Origin: Adiantum capillus-veneris
Lineage: Eukaryota; Streptophyta; Polypodiopsida; Polypodiales; Pteridaceae
Assembly (NCBI GenBank): GCA_014529385.2
Contig: CM043964.1
Coordinates: forward strand, 782,997 to 846,996
DNA: 64,000 nucleotides
Direction of reading: 5' to 3'
Below are positions 1-11,322 of the stretch, piece by piece. The notes under the pieces were generated by a model, which was given only the letters and a program-made list of their open reading frames with translations, had not been told where the DNA came from and did no database searches. The translations under genes and the position numbers were made by a program. Positions within the stretch are counted from its first letter, which is position 1, and the number at the start of each line of letters is the position of its first letter.

Positions 1-1208
1 AGGAGCATGTTGCTATTGATAGGATTTGGACGTTCATGGAACCTTCAAATCAAGCGCGACCATCAACACAAACAGGTGTTTCTTGTCCATTAGCATTGCC
101 GTTATCTTTTTTGCATCCATGTTTGTCTGCTTTGATTGTGATTGGTAGCATACTATTCAGCGCATTGGCTTAGTATCAAACATTTAATTCAATGGAATCT
201 TTTGTCATAGTCACTTGTTTAGGTGTAAAAATCAAGCAGTCCGACTAAGCTAGTTTGACCAAGCTAGGTATTAGAAATCTTCTCTTAATACCATGGGGAA
301 TGCCTTCCTAATAAACAATGGTTACTTAGGTTCTTAATCCGATTTAGGCAGCATTGTGTGAAATGTACTAGGGGTTTCTAGTGGGCTTAACCCTAGTGAC
401 CTTTAGCTTAAGTATTATAAAGGGAGTTTACTAATGTGATGAGCCTGGGGAGTGTAACAATGTTATATGACCTCCCAAAGTTACACAATTTAAATGCTGA
501 AAATGAACAAACAAAAAATCAAAGTGCCACAATGTAAAATTTTAAGCTGGAAGAGAAATCTCAGCTTGATTTGGTACTTCACTCACATGTATTGCCTATG
601 GTACTAGAGCCCTAGAGGTTCCCAGTGTGGGCGCTTTTCCTTGAAAAGCAAAAAACCCAAGGCATACAAAATAAGCACACACATCATAATTGAATCACTG
701 TGAAAAGACCTTGGGGGGTCAAAGAAAAAGTAATCAGTCAGGCGATGATTTCATGAGAAATTCCTTTTATGGTAGCTTAACTACAAGGTTTTCTAGATAT
801 AGCCTCTAGTCAGCCCTTGAACATGAATACTTGGCTCTCGCGATTAAACAACTTAATTGACCACAGAAAATTAAGAAGCTTACCCATGGTATTAATATTC
901 AATCTCTAGTGCTTTTCGACCGTCAAATTAGCGACCCCAGACTTGTTTAATTTTTTGCCTTTACATCTGTTTATGCATTTGATTACATTGCAATTTAATG
1001 TTCATTGCTACCAAATTGTTTGAAATTCTTTTACCAATCAATGTGTCTACCTAAAACTGCATATGCTTTTTAAGAGAATGCAATTACTGTGCCAATGTTG
1101 TTTGATTTTGCAGTGAATGAAGAAGGCTAAGGACATTCATCTCAAATGCTCTTCCACCTCGACGATCCAGCTTCAACTCAATAGCTTCCGAGGACGGAAT
1201 CTACATCA
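1..1208. other. Non-coding stretch, no gene recognised
   Basis: No reading frame longer than about 60 codons with recognisable content is seen here. The last part, just before a purine-rich tract at 1209-1220, could be the 3' end of the internal region of an LTR element. A pyrimidine tract ending in ttttgcag at about 1105-1113 resembles an intron acceptor, but no exon with coding character follows it. Confidence 0.5.
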
Positions 1209-1416
1209 GGAAGGGGGGCATGTTAACCCTCACGGCTCACGGACACCCATCACCTACGATGGACGCGTATTATGTATTTGATAGAGTCAGGTACCGGGCT
1301 TGTCGGACCAATAGGGAAAGGTAGAGTGATCGCCAATGAGAGGCGCACTTTAACTTGGACATTCAAGGGATTAGTTGGTTAAGCATGGGCGCCCAAGTGT
1401 GAATGGGGTGAGCTCC

Positions 1417-1424
1417 TATAAAAG
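1417..1424 (+). promoter_or_regulatory. TATA-like box (tataaaag) in the putative LTR
   Basis: TATAAAAG lies about 200 bp inside the putative LTR that begins at 1221 and upstream of a pyrimidine-rich, GA-containing segment. The position suits an LTR promoter. No transcript can be shown from sequence. Confidence 0.35.
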
Positions 1425-1525
1425 CCAACTAAACCTAATTTTTACTCATTCTCTCATTTGTGCAATTGAAGAGTGCTCTTGCTCCATCTCCATCTTCTTC
1501 TTCTTCACCTCCTTGTGTGTGTGTG

Positions 1526-1545
1526 AGAGAGAGAGAGAGAGAGGG
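1526..1545. repeat. GA microsatellite
   Basis: Perfect GA dinucleotide repeat of about ten units preceded by a short GT run. Overlapping reading frames here are artefacts of the simple repeat. Confidence 0.85.
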
Positions 1546-1794
1546 AGAGTGTGTGTGCGATCGAGCATTACGAAGGCATGACGGCGGCGAAGCGGTTGAG
1601 CGCGGCACGACTGCAGCTTCTTCTTCATCGCGGCGAGGAATCCACCACGAAGGCGAGCGTAGAGCGGTGAGTGACACACCCTTTGTTTTCTTGAGCTTGC
1701 TAGTTTAGGCTTGTTGTGTGCTTGGAGCCGTTTGTGGCTCGCATACGGTGTATTGGCAAGTCCCTTGCTTCGACACTGCGGCAAGGAGCGCACA

Positions 1795-2037
1795 TATGAT
1801 AGCTTCTCCCATCAAAGGAGACTTTTGTACAATACAATCTTTGTGTTCCTTGACAAAACTCGTTGGTGCAATGAAGATGGAAAATTTATGCACCAAATAA
1901 TTATGCTTGAAAAACACACCTAGTGTCCCTAGCCTCAGTCCCAAGACCTCACACACTTTAAAAAATGGTGAGAGCTAGTAAGGAATGAGGAAAGATTGAG
2001 AGGAAGAAGATGTATCTTATGAGAAAGAAGTATTCTC
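1795..2037. repeat. Host repeat unit 1, left part (interrupted by Copia-I)
   Basis: This segment matches 38108-38345 (shared blocks include the run of cytosines and ATCAA in the hairpin-like start, a block around 'cccaagacctcacacac' and 'gagaggaagaag'). Its continuation lies on the far side of the 35-kb Copia-I nest, at 37060-37868. Together the two parts make a unit of about 1.06 kb that is followed by a second diverged copy at 38108-39159. No coding content was recognised; it may be an old LTR or satellite-like unit. Confidence 0.75.
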
Positions 2038-2264
2038 TGTTACCATATACATGTGGTAGTGATGTGTGTGAAGACACTAGGACCGCCGGGGCATTTTTTC
2101 CCTCTTTAGGAGAATTTTTTCCCCGTGCATTGTATATACGCCCATCACTCTAGGGCTATCTATCTTTCCATTGCACACTAAGTTACATACTCTCTATTGT
2201 GTGCCTTGAGCTTCCTTCATCTTCTCCAAGCTGTGTGCGTTTCTCTGCAACCCTAATTCCAACA
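2038..2264 (+). repeat. Copia-I 5' LTR
   Basis: A 227-bp LTR with TG...CA ends, matched along its whole length by 36829-37054. A TATA-like tgtatata lies at 2131-2138. It is preceded by the target duplication TTCTC and followed two bases later by the primer-binding site. Confidence 0.95.
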
Positions 2265-2266
2265 AT

Positions 2267-2278
2267 TGGTATCAGAGC
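2267..2278 (+). promoter_or_regulatory. Primer-binding site of Copia-I (TGGTATCAGAGC)
   Basis: TGGTATCAGAGC is the standard plant Ty1/copia PBS, complementary to the 3' end of initiator methionine tRNA. It lies two bases after the LTR end, which fixes the LTR boundary and the direction of the element. Confidence 0.93.
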
Positions 2279-2595
2279 AGGTCACATCCTTCCGGGCTTA
2301 CTCGCTAGCTGCTCCAGTACACGCCTGCTCACTTTCTCCAATTTCAGTGAGCTTTGGATGGTTTGCGTTCATAGGTCTGCTCAAAATTTTGATTTGGGCT
2401 CATTTTGGCCTCCGTTTCCACTACAGGAAGTACTGCACTGGCTATTTCGTCATTTTGTGCAGAATTTCTGTCAATGCCATTTTCTGCATAACAGGTGCCT
2501 TATAGTCTTCTACGGTTTGTGCTATATAGCACAGGTTGTTCCCGCTCCGTTTCTCCTATTTTCGGGCAGCTTTCACATCAGGTGCAGCATTTACC

Positions 2596-2992
2596 ATGGC
2601 TGACAACAACAACACAGATGTGTTCAAGATGTTTGCTGCTGAGGACAGGTTGGATGGGAACAACTATCCTATGTGGGCTTATATGATGCAACATGTTCTT
2701 GTGTAAAAGGGTGTCTGGAACATTGTGCAGGGCATTGATGTACGTCCTGGTTCTGAGAATGTAGGCGATGTTGCAGGTCTTGCTACAAGGATTGCAGCTG
2801 GTAGAGTTGTTTTACCTACGGCATAACAAGCTCGTTGGGATGTTAAGGATGTGTAGGCTCATGCATTGATTGCGTTGTCTGTGAAGCGCACCATTGTTCC
2901 TCACATCCGTTCAACAAAATCTGGAAAACAGGCTTGGGATATTCTAGCAGGTCTTTATGCAAGCCGCAATGAGGCTAAAATTGCTTTGCTGC
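2596..2992 (+). pseudogene. Copia-I gag, N-terminal part (broken)
   Basis: Translation from the ATG at 2596 gives a copia Gag N-terminus (MADNNNTDVFKMF, then a DGNNYPMWAYMMQ block typical of the family). It has in-frame stops near 2704, 2824 and 2854. The frame ends at residues ...NEAKIALL at 2992, where the Gypsy-A LTR begins. The continuation RKELELKIMHEED is found in inverted position from 9158 downward, and the two join without loss once the 4-bp duplication CTGC is removed. Gag would form the particle shell; this copy is dead. Confidence 0.88.
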
Positions 2993-3169
2993 TGAGGCGG
3001 TCCGGGGCAGGCAACAAGAAGAGTGGCCTCTAAGCACCCTTGTAGGCTCCTGTGCTGCTCAATTGGGTTGGGGTTGGAAAAAACAACAAACACACACACA
3101 AATCCGCAACCTAACCCTACACAAATTTGGGGCACCACCTAGTTTTGGATGCGAACTAGGACGTGTAAA

Positions 3170-3188
3170 GAGAGAGAGAGAGACGTGT

Positions 3189-3260
<72 letters not shown>
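3170..3260. repeat. GA microsatellite inside the Gypsy-A LTR
   Basis: GA repeat of about 90 bp with two interruptions of the form acgtgtaaag. The same relative LTR position carries CT/GA tracts at 12877-12951, 47077-47122 and 55305-55370. Confidence 0.9.
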
Positions 3261-3919
3261 TAGTGCTCGGGCTGCTTTGAAATGTATCGGCAATGATCAA
3301 GCAAACACAATTATATATGTAAGAAAGAGAGAGAAGAGGGAGGGGGTGCTTGTTGCATTAATACCTTCTTACAAATCTGTCATGACCGATCAAAGTGAGA
3401 TTAGTATTTGTTCAACATAGCTTGAGTAAATTTCACCACGACACATCACAAGAAAAGCCACGCCAATCACTGTCTTAAGGCCAGGGGAGTCCTCTCCACC
3501 CTGTCGCCCTCTTACAATATGTAGGATTTATGGCTAAATTGATGACAACACCCAGACACAAGCTATCAAGAATTAAAAATATCACCAAGACACTTACACA
3601 TCATTGTGGTCCATTACTTCACGTTGGAAGAGAGAGAAAGTATCCAAGCTTAGTCCAAATCCACCCTCCTTGATTCAGCAAATGTTGGGCTTACACTAGT
3701 AGGAGGAATGATAGATTTTCCACTCTCAATTGAATGATTGCTCTCTCTCTTACAATGGCATAGAGTTCCCGTGCTAATCACCCCTATTACAACACATGCA
3801 CAAGCATACGACAATGATATTCCACTCAAGATCTCCTTCTAGAGAGGTTGAGCTTGGCTTCTCAAGCTATAGCATAGTGCTCTTGCTTATGGCTCTCCTT
3901 TTGTGCTAGCTACACCCTT

Positions 3920-3927
3920 CTTTTATA
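3920..3927 (-). promoter_or_regulatory. TATA-like box of the Gypsy-A 3' LTR
   Basis: Minus-strand TATAAAAG at the position equivalent to 10867-10875 in the 5' LTR copy. Conservation between LTR copies supports a promoter element. Confidence 0.45.
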
Positions 3928-4259
3928 GTAATTTTGAAGGCTAGGGTTACTCCTCTAACCATGGTTGGGTTAGATTTTCAGCACTTATCTAATTTCTTTT
4001 GCTTGGAATTATCAAGAAGTTGGTGTGGATAGATGAAGAAGAGAGAGAGGAGAGAAGTGGAGGTGATAGGACTTTTCATAGTAGGTTAGTGTTAGTAAAT
4101 TAGTAGAGTTAGTTATTTTATTGATTTACAAATGGAATTGGATATTTACAATGGGAGTATCCAGGTAGGATGTAAATAAGGAAGAAAAAACTCTTAATAG
4201 GTAAGAAAACATGGATTTCTTACAATGTTGATGCTCCAAGTGTCTTGAGTAGGGTCAAT

Positions 4260-4987
4260 TTTTGATTTGATTGACCTTCTTGAAATTGGTCCCTGCAACC
4301 CCTTGGGCCTCGACCATGATCTCTACCTCTACCTCTGTTGGAGTTAGAATAGAAGGCCTGTTCAGAATTATTTGTGCCATGAGAAGAAGATGTGTCAAGG
4401 TTCTTCTCCTCAAGAATAAGCATAGAAATCAAATCTTGGAACACGGGGATGTCGTCTCTTGTATTCATGGAAGACCTGAAATGTATATACTCATCTCCTA
4501 GACCATCCAAGCATGCACGGACAATGTCATCGTCTTCCACTGAGACTTTAATAGATCCAAGAGCCTCGATGATACTCTTGATCTTCAAAGCATAATCATT
4601 GATGGAGAGGTTGTTCCTCTTAACCTGATTTAGCTCCGACTTTAGTTGAAACTTCCTGGCCTTGGTGTTCACCTCGAACACTCTACCTAACTTTTTCCAT
4701 ACAATGGCGGGGGTTTCAGCATCCTGTAGATAGCCCATCATGCCATCTGTGATGCTCATAGAAAGCCAATACATCACTTTGCTCTGGCCTTGTTGCCAGT
4801 CCCTCAAAGCTTTCTTTTGTTCTGCTGTAGCATTTGCCTCGGGAATCTCTAGTTCCTTTTCATTGTCTCCTTCTACATAGTCCCAATAACCTTTTCCTTT
4901 TAGGAAATTTGTTATTCTGAACTTCCATGCAGGGTAGTTATTTTTCTCAAGCTTCTCAATGACAATCTGACTGAAACCGTCAGACAT
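4260..4987 (-). pseudogene. Copia-II gag, N-terminal part
   Basis: An open frame from the ATG at 4987 encodes about 243 residues of a copia Gag. It begins MSDGFSQIVIEKL, has the KNNYPAWKFRI block of the DUF4219/UBN2-type Gag, then LNQVKRNNLSINDYALKIK, and ends in an RG-rich tail (NRGRGRDHGRG) that normally precedes the zinc knuckle. It is cut at 4260 by the inversion breakpoint. The zinc knuckle and pol follow at 31739 on the plus strand. The first 243 codons have no stop, so this part is better preserved than Copia-I gag. Confidence 0.88.
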
Positions 4988-5279
4988 CTTGAAGCACTAA
5001 GACAAAATAGCTGCAATCTGCAAAAACCTAAAAATCTATTGAACCTGCTATCGTGGTAACTGTAACGCTTTCTACACTCTACGAGTGTCCACAACCAAGC
5101 GTACATACAACCACTGTACTTGTACAGTAAATCTCTGTATACTGCACTTTGGAGAACTATTCAAAAACTTGTACAAAAAACTTGTACGAGAAACTTGTAC
5201 CTATTTGGCATCTGGTCGTGGATTGCGAACAAAGGGATTGTGATGCTCTTGCTCTCTTAGCCTCTCTTGCCTGCACCAG

Positions 5280-5291
5280 GCTCTGATACCA
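5280..5291 (-). promoter_or_regulatory. Primer-binding site of Copia-II
   Basis: Minus-strand TGGTATCAGAGC immediately after the LTR end at 5292. It shows that the LTR at 5292-5609 is the 5' LTR of the element whose gag lies at 4987-4260, not the 3' LTR of the pol at 5610-9158. Confidence 0.92.
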
Positions 5292-5609
5292 TGTAAAGAA
5301 AGAGGATGCAAGAGAGCTACACAAGACAAGCACAAAGCACACAGAGATGGAAAGCTTCTTCTTCTTCTCACAAAAAAGAGAGTACAAAATGACTAAGTGC
5401 TAAAACTGAAAAGTAGCACATATGTACATGCGGTCACTAAGTGTGAACTCGCTAGAAGCGTACTAGGCTGGCACTATAAGTGTAGTCCAGCTGTAGAATC
5501 ACTGGCAGAGATCCTCCGTGTCGGTCACCTAACGCGCCAATCAGTAAATGTCGTAAGCGGCCAAGACCCGTAGTGGATGCCAGCTCAAGATGTAGAGTTT
5601 GACATCTCA
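5292..5609 (-). repeat. Copia-II 5' LTR
   Basis: A 318-bp LTR read on the minus strand from TGAGATGTC to ...TTTCTTTACA. It matches 35211-35528, also 318 bp, with scattered substitutions. The 5 bases beyond its start (5610-5614, minus-strand ATTGT) match GTTGT at 35529-35533 at four of five positions and are the likely target duplication in the RNase H region of Copia-I. Confidence 0.87.
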
Positions 5610-8600
5610 ACAATCCCCAAATGAGCCACCATAAGGTGTCTGAGCCATACACACTCAACCGTAGCTGTGAAGACTGCCCTGTACTCAGCCTCACAACTCG
5701 AAGTGGCCATAGTAGGTTGCTTCTTGCTCAACCATGATATACATGAACTGCCAAGCATGAAACAAAAACCACTTGTGGACACTCTCGTGTCAAAACAACC
5801 AGCCCAATCTGAGTCTAAAAAAGCATGTAAGTCTAGCGGCAATGATCCCCCCTTGGGATAAAACAAGCCAAGATGTAAAGTGCCACTAAGGTAGCGGAAA
5901 ATCCTCTTGACAGCTTGCCAATGCTTAGACCCTAGGCTATGCATAAATCTACTGACCTGTGAGACTGCAAACTAAATATCCGGCCTCGTGTTGCATACAT
6001 AAACGAGGTAGCCAACAACAGTTTGATAAAGAGTGACATCAGTAGGATCACCAGCATCATGTAGACTCAACTTCAAACCTGTTTCCATGGGAGTGGCAAT
6101 AGGTTTGCAATCCTCAAGTACAAACTTACATAGCAATGTCTCTATGTAACTTTTCTGACACAAGGCAATACCACCATCACACTGCTTAAACTGTATACCC
6201 AAATAATGATGCAACAACCCCAAATATTTCATCTTGAAAGTAGCATTCAAATCAGCCTTAAATTCAGCAATATGTCTCTCATTTGGTCTAGTGATCAGCA
6301 AATCATCAACATAAAGAACCACAATTAGAAGTACATCACCCTCACGCTTTACATACAATGTGCTTTCTGTTGGACTATTACGAAAGCCTTGTTTGACCAA
6401 ATGAGTGTCAGCTTTCTCATACCAAGCACGAGGAGATTGCTTCAACCCATACAAAGCCTTGTTACATTTGCACACTTTGAGGCTGCGTTACATAAACTTC
6501 CTCAAATATGTCACCATTCAAGAAAGCAGTAACAATGTCTGATTGATGTACATTCGAACCAAAATGAGCTACCAATGCACATAGAAAACGCACAGTAGTC
6601 ATACGACAAGTGGGAGCAAAAGTCTCTTCATAATCTATGCATAACCCTTTGCAACAAGTCGAGCCTTATGGCGATCGATCTCACCATCCGTCTTGCGTTT
6701 CAACTTGTAAACCCACTTCGTACCAATGGCCTTTTTGCCAGGATCTATAAGTGCATCATATTCTGATTGCATGGCAGCCATCCAATTTTTTGAATTTTGT
6801 GCTTCATCAAAAGTCAGAGGCTCCTCAACATCATGTAAGCTAGACACAGCCAAAGCATAACAATCTGATGCATGGCAAGAGCCTGAACGAGTACGACTAG
6901 ACAAAGGTGCATCCAATTTACTGTCACGCAAAGTGTGCACCAGCCATTTTGGCATACCTCTAGCCTGCTCATTTTCAGCCCTTTCCTCATCAAGTACATC
7001 ATGTACATCTGCATCAGTAATAGGCTGATCTAAAACATTTTCAAAAACCCCCATAGGCTGTACATTTGCCTCATTGGAACTTACATTCGTATTTCCACCA
7101 CTGAAAAGAGGCAACAAAGTGTCATAAATGTCCCGTGAGCTTACATTACTGTCTCTAGTACATGACAACAAGGGCTGAACAGAATCTTCCACAAACACTA
7201 CATCCCGAGAAACCAGAATACGTTTTGTTTGCGGATGATACAACCTGTAACCTTTTCTTTTAGCACTACAACCAACAAAATTACATTTGACAGCCTTATC
7301 ATCCAATTTTCTGCGCTGCACTTGTGGCACCAAAGCATATGCCAAATAGCCAAAAACATGCATGTGCTCAATAGAAGGCTTTCTACCATGCCATGCTTCA
7401 TATGGAGTAATAGAATGCAAAGCTTTTGTAGGACACCTGTTAAGTACATAAGTGGCACACATGATAGCCTCAAGCCAAAAAGAATGCGGCAAAGCTTGAC
7501 TTTTGACCATACATCGTGCCATTTCCATCAGTGACCTGTTTTTTCTCTCAGCAACACCATTTTGTAAGGTGTATAAGGCACTATACATTGGTGTTTTATC
7601 CCAAGACTAGCCAGAAATGCATTAAATTCATGAGACATATACTCCCCCCCTCGATCGGAATGGAGGGTGCCCATAGTACATTTCGAGACATTTTCAGCCA
7701 TAGCCAACAATTGTTTGAAGCACAATAAACTTCGGACTTTGCTTTAAGCGGAAATACCCATGCATGCCTGGAGTAATCATCAATGAAAGTCACGAAGTAC
7801 AGGTAATTGCCCAAGGATGGAGTTTGCATAGGCCCACAAACATCACTATGCACAAGCTGCAACCTGCATGTGGCCCGAACTGAACCATCCTTTGGAAATT
7901 TAGAACGCTGCATGTTACCCAAAATACAGCCTTCACAAACATGTTTGACAGGTGCTTCAAGAGGCGGCAAAGAAGAAACCATATCAAATTTCTGCAAACG
8001 CAGCAAACTGGCAAAATTCAGATGACCAAAACGTGCATGCCAAAGTTTTGCATCTCAAATAGGCCTTGAATCTGCAACAACATTTGCAAAATTTTGTCCA
8101 CACTTGTCATACAAAGTGAGATTATATAGCCCACGGCACAAAATCCCAGATGCAACAATTTCATCACCAAAACTGAGATCATGAACTGTACATCTGTCAT
8201 CCATAAATTTGACTACAAGTCCAAGAATAGCAAGTGCGGATACAGACAAGAGATTCTTCTTGATCCCAGGTACATAAAGTGCATCAACAAGTGTGAAGGA
8301 ACTGCCATTAGCAGCAGTGAGCACAATCTTTCCAACTCTCTGAACTGGATAAGAGGCGTTGTTGGCACAAGTGACTGAATTCCCATGAAGGACAGACTCG
8401 AGAGAGGTAAACAATTTACGATGTGAGGTAATGTACTTCGTAGCACCACTGTCGAAATACCACACATGTGAATCTGCATCAACTGACAAGCATGCATCAT
8501 GGACAGCAGGATTGTAAGAGCCCTCTGTGCTAAAAGACCATTCTGCATCAACATCAGCAACACAGTCTCCTTTCACAGAAGACTCAACAATGGCTACATT

Positions 8601-9158
8601 TGTAGTGGAACCAACATTTGTAGTGGAACCACCCTCTTTCTTCTTAGCCTCTTTGCCCTTCAACTTAGAACACGACTTGATCAAGTGATCATTGGCTTTA
8701 CAATAATGGCAACGCATCTTCTTTTTGCCCTTATCACCAGAATTTCCAGACGAAGTACTGCCAGCAGAAGCATTAGGAACAAAATTTTTGCCACTCGCAG
8801 CAGAACCATAAGAAGTGGCTGCATTATTGTTACCACCCTTTCATTGAGAAGCAATAAAAGCCTGTTCAATTGCACGCTGCCTAGTCCTATTTTTTCTAGA
8901 AAGTGACTCTTGCAACAGCAATGTGCATAATGCATCAAACTTGACAACTTCAGGATTTCCTTGGGTCATCAGTCTCCAAGTACTAGCAAAAGTCTGGTAG
9001 GAATCTGGTAAGGCATCAAGAACAATCTGCACAAGGAAACTCTCTGAAATGACTTCACCTTCAGAAATAAGTTGCTTATTGATATCGTTGACACTAGCAA
9101 GGAAAGTGTCAATATCATCTTCCTCATGCATAATCTTCAACTCCAGCTCTTTACGCAG
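5610..9158 (-). pseudogene. Copia-I gag C-terminus, protease, integrase, RT and RNase H N-part (broken, inverted)
   Basis: The minus strand reads in copia order: Gag C-terminal helix region (9158-8850); zinc knuckle CHYCKANDHLIKSC near 8711-8670; protease motif FDSGAT near 8450; integrase with HSDVCGP (about 7930) and the SDRGGEY and ERKNRS blocks (7680-7540); RT with KWVYKLK (about 6700), NKALYGLKQSPRAWYE (about 6460) and YVDD (about 6313); and RNase H up to HLGIV at 5610. Frameshifts near 7590, 6640 and 6480 and a stop near 5970 break it. RNase H stops at the Copia-II insertion and resumes with GQDTANTIYTD at 35535. The gag start is the exact continuation of 2596-2992. Confidence 0.9.
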
Positions 9159-10866
9159 TGATAGCCTTTTTTCGGCTCTCCGTAATTTCCATAGTGAGTT
9201 AACCCACCCTACCAAAATCATCCAAACACTGTGGCTATCCCTACCATTTCACTGTATATAGGTGTGTGTGAGTTAGGGGACTTTTTCCATATCTTCTTAA
9301 AAACCCTCAGCTTGTTAGTCATTGGGCTAGTTGAGCCAAAAAAATTATAAAAATATAAGTTTATTATGGCCCGTTTGTGTGTAAAATATTACCATTGTAA
9401 TAGGGCCTAAATAAAAGGATTTTTCATAATTATTTTGGTATTTATTTAAAAATTTCTACCTATGGTGTGTTATTTATGCTATGTACATTGACTCACCATT
9501 ACCATATTTTTTCTTACCATTTTGCATACTCTTTATTCCATATAAAAATAATTTCATGCAAGCTTATCTTATTTTTGGTGTAACTCCATCCCAACAAACA
9601 TCCAAAAACACTAGTTTTATTTATTTGTATATTTTTTCACTATTGTGATTTTTCCTTCCTACATCTATTCTCTTTTACTCTCATAACTTAGAACACCAAA
9701 AAAACTCATCTTTTTATGGTAGACTTATAATGAGAGAGATTTATTTTGACCCCTTTATATTTTTTCCACCTATATTATTTATATTTGACATGTTACATAT
9801 CTTTTTAGACCCCTCAATATTTGATTTTCTTAGTTGTACTATTCACTTATATCATGATCTCAACAATATCTTCAATTATAGACCTACCAAATAAGGTCAA
9901 GGGTATGTGGAATGCATCCATGCACCATGGGGATCTCAATCTTGGAGGTATTCAAAAGAATCATCCAAGGAAGGACCTCACAAGGACCTTGTGCAATGGA
10001 AAAAACAGTCGGTTTTGCTGAAGTTTTAAAGATCACATGCTCCCCGAATTTTAAAAGGTGATACAAACAACGGTTGTAGCTCGTGAGCTGAAGTTTCACT
10101 TCAAATTTTTTCATATTTTTTTGAGCTACGAGCTATGAGCTAGGATTTTATTTGTGGACCCCAGTTTGCCCATGCTATGCAGCCACACTCCCTCTTCCAC
10201 TTTATCATTTTCCTCTTTCACACACACCTCTCCACTCATCATCCCCACCTCTCTGCACCCTACTCACCTTCTTCTAAACCTTGAAGAATAAGAGAAACCA
10301 TGGTGAACTCATGTTTCCTACACACACTTCCATTCCAAAATTGACCACCTAGTCTCAGTTTTCCTCATCCATATTACCCATATCTATCAAAAAACCATAA
10401 AATTCAGCCTCTTCTCTTGAAAGACAGCATCATGGTGATTGATTACTCATATTCAATTACCTTGGCTCCTAAAGGAAGGTCAAGAGTGAAAAAAACGTAC
10501 CGTCAAAGCTAGTGGACCGTCAACAAGCGTCAAAATTGACCCTACTCAAGACACTTGGAGCATCAACATTGTAAGAAATCCATGTTTTCTTAACTATTAA
10601 GAGGTTTTTCTTCCTTATTTGCATCCTACTTGGATACTCCCATTGTAAATATCCAATTCCATTTGTAAATCAATAAAATAACTAACTCTACTAATTTACT
10701 AACACTAACCTACTATGAAAAGTCCTATCACCTCCACTTCTCTCCTCTCTCTCTTCTTCATCTATCCACACCAATTTCTTGATAATTCCAAGCAAAAGAA
10801 ATTAGATAAGTGCTGAAAATCTAACCGAGTCATGGTTAGAGGAGTAACCCTAGCCTTCAAAATTGC

Positions 10867-10875
10867 TATAAAAGG
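10867..10875 (+). promoter_or_regulatory. TATA box (tataaaagg) of the Gypsy-A 5' LTR
   Basis: TATAAAAGG about 1.7 kb into the LTR, conserved in the displaced 3' LTR copy (3920-3927 minus). It is the likely basal promoter; the start site cannot be mapped from sequence. Confidence 0.5.
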
Positions 10876-11322
10876 AGGGTGTAGCTAGCACAAAAGGAGA
10901 GCAATAAGCAAGAGCACTATGCTATAGCTTGAGAAGCCAAGCTCAACCTCTCTAGAAGGAGCTCTTGACTGGAAGCTCATTGTCGTATGCTTGTGCATGT
11001 GTTGTAATAGGGGTGATTAGCACAGGAACTCTATGCCATTGTAAGAGAGAGAGCGATCATTCAATTGAGAGTGGAAAATCTATCATTCCTCCTACTAGTG
11101 TAAGCCCAACATTTGTTGAATCAAGGAGGGTGGATTTGGACTAAGCTTGGATACTTTCTCTCTCTTCCAACGTGAAGTAATTATGGACAACAATGATGTG
11201 TAAGTGTCTTGGTGATATTTTTAGTTCTTGATAGCTTGTGTCTGGGTGTTGTCATCAATTTAGCCATAAATCCCACATATTGTAAGAGGGCAACAGGGTG
11301 GAGAGGACTCCCCTGGCCTTAA

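Larger units (their letters stand above)
1209..1795 (+). repeat. Possible truncated LTR preceded by a polypurine tract
   Basis: A purine-rich tract (aggaaggggggca) ends at 1220 and is followed by TGTTAACC at 1221, the usual arrangement of polypurine tract and LTR start. The stretch then holds a TATA-like box and a short GA microsatellite. No matching second LTR copy lies in the window, and the right end is not defined; it may run into the host repeat starting at about 1795. This is an inference from layout only. Confidence 0.35.
2993..4259 (-). repeat. Gypsy-A 3' LTR, distal part (stranded outside the inversion)
   Basis: This is the reverse complement of the second half of the Gypsy-A 5' LTR (10537-13126 without its TTAA transposon). 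It starts at the true LTR terminus (TGAGGCGG at 2993, directly after the target duplication CTGC 2989-2992). It stops inside the LTR at 4259. The missing first half of this LTR is at 30352-31738. The two halves sum to 2,654 bp, close to the 2,625 bp of the 5' LTR without its insert. It contains a GA microsatellite (3170-3260) and an empty TTAA site (3475-3478). Confidence 0.9.

Noticed and set aside
2267-2278. tRNA gene fragments at the TGGTATCAGAG sites
   Set aside because: Only the primer-binding complement is present; no cloverleaf or flanking tRNA sequence.
3059-3310. Reading frames through GA/CT repeats (also at 12830-13176, 37616-37875, 39034-39231)
   Set aside because: Their length comes from stop-free dinucleotide repeats; no domain and no conservation beyond the repeat.
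2993-4259. An independent solo or truncated gypsy LTR in minus orientation
   Set aside because: It is exactly the half of the Gypsy-A 3' LTR missing at 31738, with the Gypsy-A target duplication at its outer end.
4220-9221. A single minus-strand copia element running from gag at 9221 through pol and LTR to a second gag at 4987 (head-to-tail tandem)
   Set aside because: The two gags belong to different families. The LTR at 5292-5609 pairs with 35211-35528, and each half joins seamlessly to a different plus-strand partner once the inversion is reversed.
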